Shown here: positions 36,719 to 43,820 of the stretch, piece after piece
How the letters are laid out: each line of letters starts with the position of its first letter
Position numbering within the stretch: position 1 is the stretch's first letter
NCBI GenBank assembly: GCA_964527215.1
Contig: CAZGNZ010000010.1
Span: 34,241-98,240, forward strand
Length of the DNA stretch: 64,000 nucleotides
Source of the DNA: CAZGNZ01 sp964527215
Lineage (GTDB): Bacteria > Fidelibacterota > Marinisomatia > SCGC-AAA003-L08 > JACNLC01
Direction of reading: 5' to 3'
Position numbers and translations under genes: made by a program
Notes under the pieces: generated by a model
The model's database searches: none
The model's input: only the letters and a program-made list of their open reading frames with translations
What the model was told of the DNA's origin: nothing

Positions 36719-37000
36719 TTATTTCTTTTCAACTGCTTCAATCTTGTACACATTGTAATCATGGCCCACGGCAGACAGATTCAGGATTTCATTCATGACA
36801 TCAGCTGCATCAAGTTCTTCACCCAGGGCAATGGTAACAATCTGCCGGTTGGTTAAAAACATCTTGAGGTCGTTCGATGCGGTTTTTTCAACGGAGACAA
36901 TATAGGACAGGTTGACAATCCAGGATTTTTGCTGCGGCAAACCCTGGTGATCCAGGATGGTGTAGGTAAATTTTATAAATGGAGACTGCATACGTTCCAT
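36719..37000 (-). CDS. Small hypothetical protein downstream of tRNA-Leu
   Basis: I start it at ATG 37000 (93 residues); the longer open frame only extends through the tRNA-Leu and tRNA-Cys sequences and is not plausible coding. The product alternates hydrophobic strands and a helix (GEELDAADVMNEILNLSAVG) and ends in a lysine pair. No family is recognised. It is 4 bp past the tRNA and may be processed from the same transcript. Confidence 0.5.
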   Translation of the reverse strand: MERMQSPFIKFTYTILDHQGLPQQKSWIVNLSYIVSVEKTASNDLKMFLTNRQIVTIALGEELDAADVMNEILNLSAVGHDYNVYKIEAVEKK

Positions 37001-37003
37001 GGC

Positions 37004-37091
37004 GTGCCGAAGGCGGGAATCGAACCCGCACGGAAATAAATTTCCGAGGGATTTTAAGTCCCTTGTGTCTACCAATTTCACCACCTCGGCA
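37004..37091 (-). tRNA. tRNA-Leu (TAA)
   Basis: Acceptor arm TGCCGAG/TTCGGCA (last pair G-U), D-arm with GGTAGACAC, anticodon stem AGGGA/TCCCT with loop CTTAAAA giving anticodon TAA, a long variable arm and T arm GCGGGTTCGATTCCCGC. The 88-nt length fits a class II tRNA. CCA is not encoded. Confidence 0.93.
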
Positions 37092-37095
37092 AATG

Positions 37096-37167
37096 AGGCG
37101 TCGACCAGATTCGAACTGGTGAATGACGGTTTTGCAGACCGTTGCCTTACCACTTGGCTACGACGCC
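37096..37167 (-). tRNA. tRNA-Cys (GCA)
   Basis: Acceptor GGCGTCG/CGACGCC, anticodon stem ACGGT/ACCGT with loop CTGCAAA giving GCA, T arm ACCAGTTCGAATCTGGT. 72 nt, CCA not encoded. It lies 4 bp upstream of tRNA-Leu in the same transcript direction. Confidence 0.93.
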
Positions 37168-37202
37168 GTTTTAGAAATGAAAAGCCTCGAAGGAGGCTTT
37201 TG

Positions 37203-37275
37203 AGCGAAAGAAGGGACTCGAACCCTCGACATCAACCTTGGCAAGGTTGCGCTCTACCAACTGAGCTACTTTCGC
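37203..37275 (-). tRNA. tRNA-Gly (GCC)
   Basis: Acceptor GCGAAAG/CTTTCGC, D arm AGCTCAGTTGGTAGAGC, anticodon stem CAACC/GGTTG with loop TTGCCAA giving GCC, T arm GAGGGTTCGAGTCCCTT. 73 nt, CCA not encoded. First of the Gly-Cys-Leu cluster. Confidence 0.94.
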
Positions 37276-37469
37276 AAAACACCGGACAATCTCAGATTGT
37301 CGGACTAAAAAAATTATGGAGTCTTTGATTCTATTTGCAAGTCGTTTTAATCGACTGATTAAAATAAATCAAATCACATACGGTCGGCGGGAAGAATGAT
37401 CTGCATGTTCGGCAGCAAGGATTGTGACACAAGCCATTCCGGAACGGGACAATACAGTCACCACAGACC

Positions 37470-38594
37470 CTAACGGTCAAAAAACGGAGCGGCAGGTGTC
37501 GTACTGGGCCGCATGATATTAATCCGCTCTTTTTTCCCTGCTTCGACGATATCCTGAATTGACGGCTCTTCAGAAATGTTCAGCGCGACATCAATCCTTT
37601 TAAATGATATGGAATTCACAACCGAATCCAGTTTTTTCTGAGCTTCGTCCCGCTTTTTCTCCCACTTACTGATTTCATTCAGAACGCGCTGACCCTCCGG
37701 TGTTCTTTCCAGGCTGTGTCTGCTTGTTCCCTCTCCAAGCGCACTTTCCAGTTTGCGGTTCATCTGGCTGATAATGGACTGATAGGAGGACAAATCCACA
37801 AACGAACGACCCCGCTGATTCATTTCCATTTCAAACTGGTAGATGTATTTTCCCCGGTTTCCGCAGGAAAAAGTGGGAATGGCATACCCGCCGCCGTCGT
37901 TGGAACGCCGGTGACTTTTGCTCTGGACTATCAGATCTATTTCCATTCCGCTGTCCCGGACCTTGGCAATATCCGCTTCAGTGGCATTGAACAGCAGAAC
38001 CACAAAATCCGCCTGGCTTCGGACATCTCCCAGTATGTATTCGAGGGTTTCCACCGGATCGATTACAGTTACCTCTTGGTTATCAAACCTGGAACTCAGA
38101 CCGATAAAACCCACGCGGATTCCGTCTCGCTCAGCAATTACGTACGGTTCAAACAGCGGCAGACCGTTTGCATCATTTATGTTGGCGGATATGAAAGGAA
38201 AATTGGCCAGAACCTGCTGCTGACGGAGAAATTCTACACCGCCCTTGAACTCGGTTTCTCCAATGTTAAATGCGTCGCATCCAATGGAGTTGAAGGCTTT
38301 GACAATGATTCCGGCATTTACCTTGCCCAGTTTAACAATCTGTGCGTAATCCTGCCGGGAATTTTTAAATAGAAGATTTCCCGCATCCGCAATGAAAATC
38401 GGGAGACCATCCTGCCGGGCTTCATTTACAATGGTTGCTTTCCGGGCCAGACCGCCCAGTTTGTTGGTTTTTCAGCCGCATTCCTCAATCTCACCGTTCA
38501 CATTGGTCGTGGCAATAATCCTGAATGCCTGAGAACCTCCAAACAGGATCTGAGCAAATAAACCGGTAATAAGCAGTAAATGTCCTAGTTTCAT
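37470..38594 (-). CDS. Candidate selenoprotein: periplasmic metallophosphatase/5'-nucleotidase-like, UGA at codon 41
   Basis: From ATG 38594 the frame runs 374 codons to TAG at 37470, broken only by TGA at 38474-38472. It has a signal peptide (MKLGHLLLITGLFAQILFGG), then the mature start IIATTNVNGEIEECG-(TGA)-KTNKLGGLARKA. Related UshA-like proteins have Cys-Gly-Cys or Cys-x-Cys at this place, so the UGA replaces a Cys. The remainder follows the 5'-nucleotidase N-domain plan (IADAGNLLF, NIGETEFKGGVEFL, FPFISANIND, GIRVGFIGLSS), but several metal-binding Asp/His positions are changed, suggesting a redox or binding role. A helical segment (KWEKKRDEAQKKL) lies near the C-terminus. A SECIS-like hairpin follows the UGA. 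Without recoding, only a fragment from GTG 38114, lacking signal and motif, would be called. Confidence 0.8.
38442..38459 (-). promoter_or_regulatory. Bacterial SECIS-like hairpin after the in-frame UGA
   Basis: In the mRNA, 12 nt after the UGA, CUGGGC pairs with GCCCGG (one U-G) around the 6-nt loop GGUCUG. The loop begins 18 nt past the UGA, within the usual bacterial spacing of roughly 16-37 nt, and has G in its first two positions as SelB requires. It shares GGUCU with the loop of the E. coli fdhF element. The match was read by eye, not folded. Confidence 0.7.
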
Positions 38595-38595
38595 A

Positions 38596-39069
38596 TCAGC
38601 GTGGGTCCTTTTTATCTAAATATAATTTTAACTGGATATAGCCAAGAATAACAAAAAAGCAGATATCTTCATACAGTCTTTTGAAGAGGGCAGCCCGTTC
38701 ATCAAGGTAAATTTCAGTCGGAACCGTTGAAAAACACCCGCAATGGGTGTCGATACCCAGAATCAGTGTCCGGCTGAGCAGCACGATGAAAAATCCCATC
38801 AGCAGCAGAGACATCAGACTGGCACCTTCCAGTTTCCAGCCGGTAAGCATGCAGATTCCCAGTACCAGTTCCAGCATGGGTATAAACAGTGCAATCAAAT
38901 TGCTGAACATGACGGGAGTAAAATTATAATTATCAATAATATCAGAAAATGCAGCCGGATTAATGATTTTATCAATGCTGGCGTAAATAAAAATATAGGC
39001 AATGACAAGCCGTGCGACAATGACAACAGGAAATGAAAACAACAGTTTTCGCACAGAGGTCTTATTCAA
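38596..39069 (-). CDS. MauE/DoxX-family redox-associated membrane protein
   Basis: A polytopic protein with four TM segments (VVIVARLVIAYIFIYASIDK; FSNLIALFIPMLELVLGICM; ASLMSLLLMGFFIVLLSRTL; ICFFVILGYIQLKLYL) and the MauE hallmark GIDTHCGCFS between TM3 and TM4. I favour the TTG start at 39069, which overlaps the rhodanese stop and has AAGGA 7 nt upstream. An ATG at 39111 would add residues read from inside the rhodanese gene and has no ribosome site. MauE/DoxX proteins serve periplasmic disulfide or quinone-linked redox chemistry. The CGC here faces the same chemistry as the CG-UGA of the next gene, 1 bp away. Confidence 0.8.
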   Translation of the reverse strand: MNKTSVRKLLFSFPVVIVARLVIAYIFIYASIDKIINPAAFSDIIDNYNFTPVMFSNLIALFIPMLELVLGICMLTGWKLEGASLMSLLLMGFFIVLLSRTLILGIDTHCGCFSTVPTEIYLDERAALFKRLYEDICFFVILGYIQLKLYLDKKDPR

Positions 39070-39586
39070 CAGGGAATCCTTTTTCTTCCCACAGCGGTAT
39101 TCCGGACTCATAAATCAGAATACTGGAAAAGGGATAATCGTAATCAAAAAACAGATACTCCGCAAGATCAAAACTCAGACTGCATTCATCCCCGCTGCAG
39201 TAAATGACATATATCATATCCTGATCCAGCCCTTCGATAAGTTCCGAGTAATCGTCAAGGTAGTCATAGGGCAGGTTGATGGAACCCGGGATTTTTCCCA
39301 GCTCAAACTCCATCGGATCACGCGCATCAATAAACACAGCCTGTCTGGTGTCATAGAGATGTTTTGCAAAATCGACATCAATTATAAAGGGTTCGGTAAA
39401 AAATTCAGGGATTGTGTACTGGGAAGTGCCGGTGCTGTCGGAACTGGCATTCAGAACAGGGGCTTTTATTTTAATGAGCGTGAAATTTCGGGCGTCCCTG
39501 TAGTCTTTGGATATCAACAGAAATCGGCCGGCGGCCAGCAGGACACTGATCGCAGTAAGGCAAATCATCTGTTTAAGGATTCTCAT
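39062..39586 (-). CDS. Membrane-anchored periplasmic rhodanese-domain protein
   Basis: The 174-residue protein has an N-terminal hydrophobic anchor (MICLTAISVLLAAGRFLLIS) and a rhodanese domain: AVFIDARDPMEFELGKIPGS, INLPYDYL and the active loop YCSGDECSLSFDLAEYL with the catalytic Cys in CSGDECS. Rhodaneses carry a persulfide on this Cys. It is the first gene of the rhodanese-MauE-selenoprotein operon, which points to sulfur or selenium transfer, or thiol redox, on the periplasmic side. Confidence 0.85.
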   Translation of the reverse strand: MRILKQMICLTAISVLLAAGRFLLISKDYRDARNFTLIKIKAPVLNASSDSTGTSQYTIPEFFTEPFIIDVDFAKHLYDTRQAVFIDARDPMEFELGKIPGSINLPYDYLDDYSELIEGLDQDMIYVIYCSGDECSLSFDLAEYLFFDYDYPFSSILIYESGIPLWEEKGFPVE

Positions 39587-39727
39587 CAGGCCGAAAATTT
39601 ATTCCGTTTTCGAAAGCCCGATCAAACAAATAAATTCAATTGAAGTTCCTTCTGAATGTTCTGCCTGATGGTTTTCTCAGTTTTGTAAACATGACTGTGA
39701 ATCACACCATTCCGGATCAGATGGCAG

Positions 39728-40978
39728 TTATCCGAGAAAGCCTTTCAGTGCCGCCCGGAAATCTTCAATGACTGCACGCTCGCCCGGAATGACTCGATTT
39801 TCCATCAGGACTTTCCCGTTGCAGATGGTCGCAGTGACGCAGCCGCTCCCTGCTGAATACACCAGGTTCGATTTGAGATCGTGACAGGGAATCATTTCAG
39901 GAATACTCAAATCCACCAGAATAATATCCGCCAGTTTTCCCGGTTTGATTTCTCCGCAGTCCAGATTAAAACCGTCACAGCCGTTGTCAACTGCCAGTTT
40001 GAGGCAGTCTTCGGCAGGAAGACAGGTTGGGCATCCATTCATTTTCTGGAGCAGTGCCGCTGCCTTCATTGTCTCGAACATGCACAGGCTGTTGTTGGAG
40101 CCGACGCCGTCCGTACCCAGGCAGACTCGGATTCCGTGATCGATGTATTTCTGATACGGAAAAATCTTTCCCACCCCCAGTTTCATATTTGAAACCGGAT
40201 TGTGAACCACGGTGACATCACTTCCGGCCATCTGTTTCATTTCAGCTTCATCCATCCAGACACCATGAGCCAGTACAGCCCTGCTGTTCAGCAGCCCGAT
40301 CTGATCCAGATACTGTACGGGATGACAGCCTCGCTTCGAGCGGCATTCATCCACTTCCTGACTGGTTTCCGCCAGATGGATATGGACTTTGACGTCATGC
40401 CGTTCAGAAAACGTGACGGCCCATTTCAGTCCTTCTTCCGAGACCGTGTAAACGGCGTGGGGACCCAGTGTATACTGAACCATGGGCTGAAATTTCTGCA
40501 TATCCTCGTACAGCTGCGTGTTGACTTCAATATTCCGGCGGCATCGTTCCGGATCCAGCATGTCAATCATCACGGCATTCACGGCCGCCCGAATCCCGGC
40601 ATCCGTTACCGCCTTTGCAGTTCCCATCGGATGCCAATACATATCGTTGAAAAAAGTGGTGCCGGACCTGATCATCTCCAGACATGCGAGACGGGTTCCG
40701 ATGTAAACCAGCTCTTCCGAAAGACGGCTTTCGTTTGGCCAGATTTTCGTTTCCAGCCACTCCATCAGCGGCAGATCATCTCCAAATCCTCTGAAAAACG
40801 TCATCGCGGCATGAGTGTGCCCGTTGATGAATCCGGGGATGGCAGCGGTGTTTCTGCCCTGAATGACATGATCTGCTTTTGCCGGGCAGATCTGTCCGAT
40901 TTCTGCAATCCGGTTTCCCCGAATCAAGATATCTTGTTCAGAGCCATTCAGATATGTGTTTTTTATCAAAACTGACAT
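39728..40978 (-). CDS. mtaD: 5-methylthioadenosine/S-adenosylhomocysteine deaminase
   Basis: The 416-residue amidohydrolase has the metal site PGFINGHTHAAMTFFRGFGD, then HIHLAETSQEV, HGVWMDEAEM and CLGTDGVGSNN, in the order of MtaD/SsnA-type deaminases. It converts methylthioadenosine (MTA) to methylthioinosine, releasing ammonia. Its ATG overlaps the upstream phosphorylase gene by 13 bp. With that phosphorylase, the aldolase and MtnA it forms a complete MTA disposal route. Confidence 0.88.
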   Translation of the reverse strand: MSVLIKNTYLNGSEQDILIRGNRIAEIGQICPAKADHVIQGRNTAAIPGFINGHTHAAMTFFRGFGDDLPLMEWLETKIWPNESRLSEELVYIGTRLACLEMIRSGTTFFNDMYWHPMGTAKAVTDAGIRAAVNAVMIDMLDPERCRRNIEVNTQLYEDMQKFQPMVQYTLGPHAVYTVSEEGLKWAVTFSERHDVKVHIHLAETSQEVDECRSKRGCHPVQYLDQIGLLNSRAVLAHGVWMDEAEMKQMAGSDVTVVHNPVSNMKLGVGKIFPYQKYIDHGIRVCLGTDGVGSNNSLCMFETMKAAALLQKMNGCPTCLPAEDCLKLAVDNGCDGFNLDCGEIKPGKLADIILVDLSIPEMIPCHDLKSNLVYSAGSGCVTATICNGKVLMENRVIPGERAVIEDFRAALKGFLG

Positions 40979-41688
40979 TTTAATTCCGTTAACAGGCTGT
41001 GTATTACTTTTTCAATATTGTCAATATTTCCGGTGGCCGCGCTTTGAATTTCCGACTGGCTGACGGATGAATTTTCGATTCCATGAGCCAGATTGTCTGC
41101 CGAACATAATCCTGCAATGTCCAGGTTTTTTTCCTGTGCCAGAGTCGCCTCAAATCCAAAGGTCATGCCCACCAGCTGGGCAAACCTGGAAACAAACCTG
41201 ATTTCCGCCCTGGTTTCCAGACGCGGTCCCGAAGTGGTAAAATAGACACCGCCGTCAACCAGCATTTGTCCCGCAGACCGGATCAGGCAGTCCCTCAGCG
41301 GGTTGGCCAGATCAGGAGTGATGTGCCGGATACAGTCATTAAAATAGGTTGGAATCCCGGACAGCTGCATATAATCGTCAGGCACAACCAATGCTCCCAG
41401 CGGAATGCCGGGATCAAGCACACCGACACTGCAAACAGATAAAATACCGGTAACGCCCAGACTTTCCATCGCTGCGATATTTGCATGGTGATTGATCCGG
41501 TGCGGCGGAGTGCCGTCCAGGTGCCGCTGGAGAAAAAAGACATCTCCCCTGCAGTATACCTGTGTTAAACCGAAATCCGTGTCGATGACGGCATGCTCTG
41601 CATTTCGGAACAAATCCGTCTCCAGAAAAACGGTCCCTCCGATGATGCCGATTTTCCTTTGGCCGGAAATCAAATTCAATTCCCCCAT
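40966..41688 (-). CDS. Methylthioinosine/methylthioadenosine phosphorylase (PNP/MTAP family)
   Basis: The 240-residue protein has RKIGIIGGTVFLETDLF, FLQRHLDGTPPHRINHHANI (phosphate and ribose site) and TSGPRLETRAEIRFV, all marks of the MTAP/PNP-II family. It splits the nucleoside to methylthioribose-1-phosphate plus purine. Because a deaminase (mtaD) is coupled to it by overlap, methylthioinosine is the likely substrate, giving hypoxanthine. The base-recognition stretch SADNLAHGI differs from the human MTAP block. It overlaps the aldolase gene by 13 bp. Confidence 0.82.
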   Translation of the reverse strand: MGELNLISGQRKIGIIGGTVFLETDLFRNAEHAVIDTDFGLTQVYCRGDVFFLQRHLDGTPPHRINHHANIAAMESLGVTGILSVCSVGVLDPGIPLGALVVPDDYMQLSGIPTYFNDCIRHITPDLANPLRDCLIRSAGQMLVDGGVYFTTSGPRLETRAEIRFVSRFAQLVGMTFGFEATLAQEKNLDIAGLCSADNLAHGIENSSVSQSEIQSAATGNIDNIEKVIHSLLTELKCQF

Positions 41689-42296
41689 CGGCAGTATAAC
41701 TCCGAAACCAGATCCGCGGCTTCCGTGAGTGTTTTCCCGTAAGCGATAATGCCGTCTTCATGTCCGCCCATGGCAAAATATCCGGAATTTCCATTCTGAT
41801 TTTCTGCCAGCAGTCCCACAGCTTCGGCCATTTCCGTGGTGCCGTATGGGATGCTTTCCGGCGTATGCGGTTCAGGCTGTGCCATCAGCTTTCGCCATGT
41901 TCGGTTATGATGGATATGAATGACGCCTTCCACACCCGGTTTATGATCATACAGCGCAGCATGTGTGAGGGTCTCTGAGGACGCATTAAGATTTCCATCC
42001 CCCCAGACGGTATTGGAGTTCACGTCCCATTTCCTGACCAGCACGATGTGGTTTTCATCCAGCATGGGAATTCCCCCGGTCCGTGTCCCGGTGATGTAGA
42101 AACAGCCGTCCGGACGCCGGATGCTTATGTTACCATATCCGATACCGTTTGGAAACTGGCCGATCAGCTGGAGTTCTTTCAGCCGTTTGCGGCAGATGAA
42201 CAGCTCGTTCGGGATATCTGCACCACTGGGTGCCGAATGTTCAAGAATGCAGTTGAATTTCAGATAGCCTTCAGTGAAAACGTTATTTTCAGTCAT
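41676..42296 (-). CDS. Class II aldolase/adducin-family protein of the MTA operon
   Basis: The 206-residue protein has GYGNISIRRPDGCFYITGTR, then GVEGVIHIHHNRTW with two metal His, and GGHEDGIIAYG. This is the class II aldolase fold shared by fuculose-phosphate aldolase, MtnB dehydratase and the Ald2 enzyme of the DHAP shunt. No MtnC/MtnD genes of the full Met salvage path are present. Retro-aldol cleavage of methylthioribulose-1-phosphate to methylthioacetaldehyde and dihydroxyacetone phosphate is therefore a fitting inference; MtnB-type dehydration is the alternative. Confidence 0.78.
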   Translation of the reverse strand: MTENNVFTEGYLKFNCILEHSAPSGADIPNELFICRKRLKELQLIGQFPNGIGYGNISIRRPDGCFYITGTRTGGIPMLDENHIVLVRKWDVNSNTVWGDGNLNASSETLTHAALYDHKPGVEGVIHIHHNRTWRKLMAQPEPHTPESIPYGTTEMAEAVGLLAENQNGNSGYFAMGGHEDGIIAYGKTLTEAADLVSELYCRWGN

Positions 42297-43368
42297 ATAA
42301 TTTCCTCAGTTCATTGGGGGCTGAGATTCCCCTTTCCGTAATGATGCCCGTAATCAGCTCCGGCGGTGTCACATCGAAGGCATAGTTGGCGGCAGGACTT
42401 TCAGCAGGAGTCAGCAGAACCCTGCATAGTTTCCCGTCAGATCTGCCCTGAATGAATTTCACCTCCTCGCTGCTCCTTTCTTCGATGGGGATGTCCCGAA
42501 TTCCGTCCGTAATGTTCCAGTCAATAGAAGAAACCGGAACAGCCACATAAAACGGGATGCGGTTGTGATGCGCCGCAAGCGCTTTCAGGTAGGTGCCGAT
42601 TTTGTTTGCCGCATACCCGGTTCCAGTCGTCCGGTCGGAACCAACAAGGACCAGATCCACCTGATCATGCTGCATGAGGTGTCCTCCCGTATTGTCGGCA
42701 ATGACCGTGTGCGGAATTCCCTGCTGACCCAGTTCCCACGCGGTAAGACGGGCTCCCTGATTTCGCGGTCGGGTTTCGTCCACCCAGACATGAATGGGGA
42801 TACCTTCGGACTGGGCGGCATACATGGGCGCAGTGGCCGTGCCGTAGTCCACACATGCCAGCCAGCCGGCATTGCAGTGCGTCAGGATATTGACCGGCTG
42901 CAGCTTCTGCTGATAAATATCCCTGATGATCTTCACGCCGTGAATTCCAATATTCCGGCACATTTCAGCAGATTCATCCGTAATGGTCTGGGCAAGTTTC
43001 AAAGCAGTATCGGTTCGAATTTCAGGATTATCAATCGCAAGCAGTCTGGGAAGCATCTGGTCAAGAGCCCATTTCAGATCAACAGCGGTCGGCCGAGTGC
43101 TCAGCAGATTCTCATAGGCAGCGGTCAGACAGGCTTTTCCTTCTTGCCGAGACGCATTGCAGCAGGCAATATACAGTCCAAATGCGGCCGTTGCACCGAT
43201 CAGCGGGGCACCCCGAACATGCATATCCCTGATGGCTGCTGCAAAATCATCAACAGTCGTCAAGTCTTTAAGAATGAATTCATGGGGCAGATTTCTCTGA
43301 TCAATAATTCTGACGCATCCCGGTTCATGCAGCCAGATCGTACGGGTTTTTTTGCCGTTAACATCCAT
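42289..43368 (-). CDS. mtnA: S-methyl-5-thioribose-1-phosphate isomerase
   Basis: The 359-residue enzyme opens the methylthioribose-1-phosphate ring to methylthioribulose-1-phosphate. Signatures: MHVRGAPLIGATAAFGLYIA, catalytic Cys165 in ILTHCNAGWLAC and Asp245 in LVGSDRTTGTGYAANKIGTY, 80 residues apart as in the Bacillus enzyme. DETRPRNQGARLTAWEL is also present. It is the first gene of the operon and overlaps the aldolase by 8 bp. Confidence 0.95.
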   Translation of the reverse strand: MDVNGKKTRTIWLHEPGCVRIIDQRNLPHEFILKDLTTVDDFAAAIRDMHVRGAPLIGATAAFGLYIACCNASRQEGKACLTAAYENLLSTRPTAVDLKWALDQMLPRLLAIDNPEIRTDTALKLAQTITDESAEMCRNIGIHGVKIIRDIYQQKLQPVNILTHCNAGWLACVDYGTATAPMYAAQSEGIPIHVWVDETRPRNQGARLTAWELGQQGIPHTVIADNTGGHLMQHDQVDLVLVGSDRTTGTGYAANKIGTYLKALAAHHNRIPFYVAVPVSSIDWNITDGIRDIPIEERSSEEVKFIQGRSDGKLCRVLLTPAESPAANYAFDVTPPELITGIITERGISAPNELRKLYD

Positions 43369-43820
43369 TTGACTGATCCCATTCCATTGTGTTTATATGC
43401 AATACCTGAATCAGATTACGGTCAAATTTATCCAGACCCCCTGGTAAATTAAAACAGATCAGTCACAGCGGTTTTCAGGCTGATCTGCCAAATCAGCCTC
43501 CATAAAAACATTTGAGTGCGAACCTGTGGGTCAGGCGTCCTGAATAAATCGTATGATGATCCGGTTACCCGTCCTGCGGTTATCAACACTCCGCTCTGAC
43601 CAGGACCCAATTTCCGTTCGGGACTGCAAATACTTCTTAAGCAGGTTGTTATTCGTTCGAACTCTGGTAGCGTCAAGTCTTCGGATACGCTTAATTTTAC
43701 GGGTTCGATTGAAATCAGTTTAACCTGAATAGTTCATGAGATATCCGTCTTATGAATAAATCGGGATTACTTCAAAACATGATAGAAAATTTTTGCAACT
43801 TCGAATGAAAGGAAATATAA
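43369..43820. other. Divergent intergenic region between mtnA and the ALDH7 gene
   Basis: About 450 bp without a clear gene. An exact 8-bp hairpin (AGGCTGAT/ATCAGCCT) lies at 43477-43499. A 75-codon minus frame (43449-43676) has no recognisable family. I looked for a SAM or SAH riboswitch pattern and could not support one. GAAAGGAAA at about 43806-43814 is the ribosome site of the plus gene. Confidence 0.4.

Noticed and set aside
36719..37153. Longer 144-codon version of the small protein gene
   Set aside because: Its first ~51 codons are tRNA-Leu and tRNA-Cys sequence; the start at 37000 is more likely.
37281..37305. Dyad ACAATCT/AGATTGT upstream of tRNA-Gly as terminator of the redox operon
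   Set aside because: The loop would be almost nil and the T run is short and displaced, so it is too weak to call.
43369..43820. SAM/SAH-type riboswitch ahead of mtnA
   Set aside because: There is a hairpin and room for a leader, but I could not match the conserved core of any known class.
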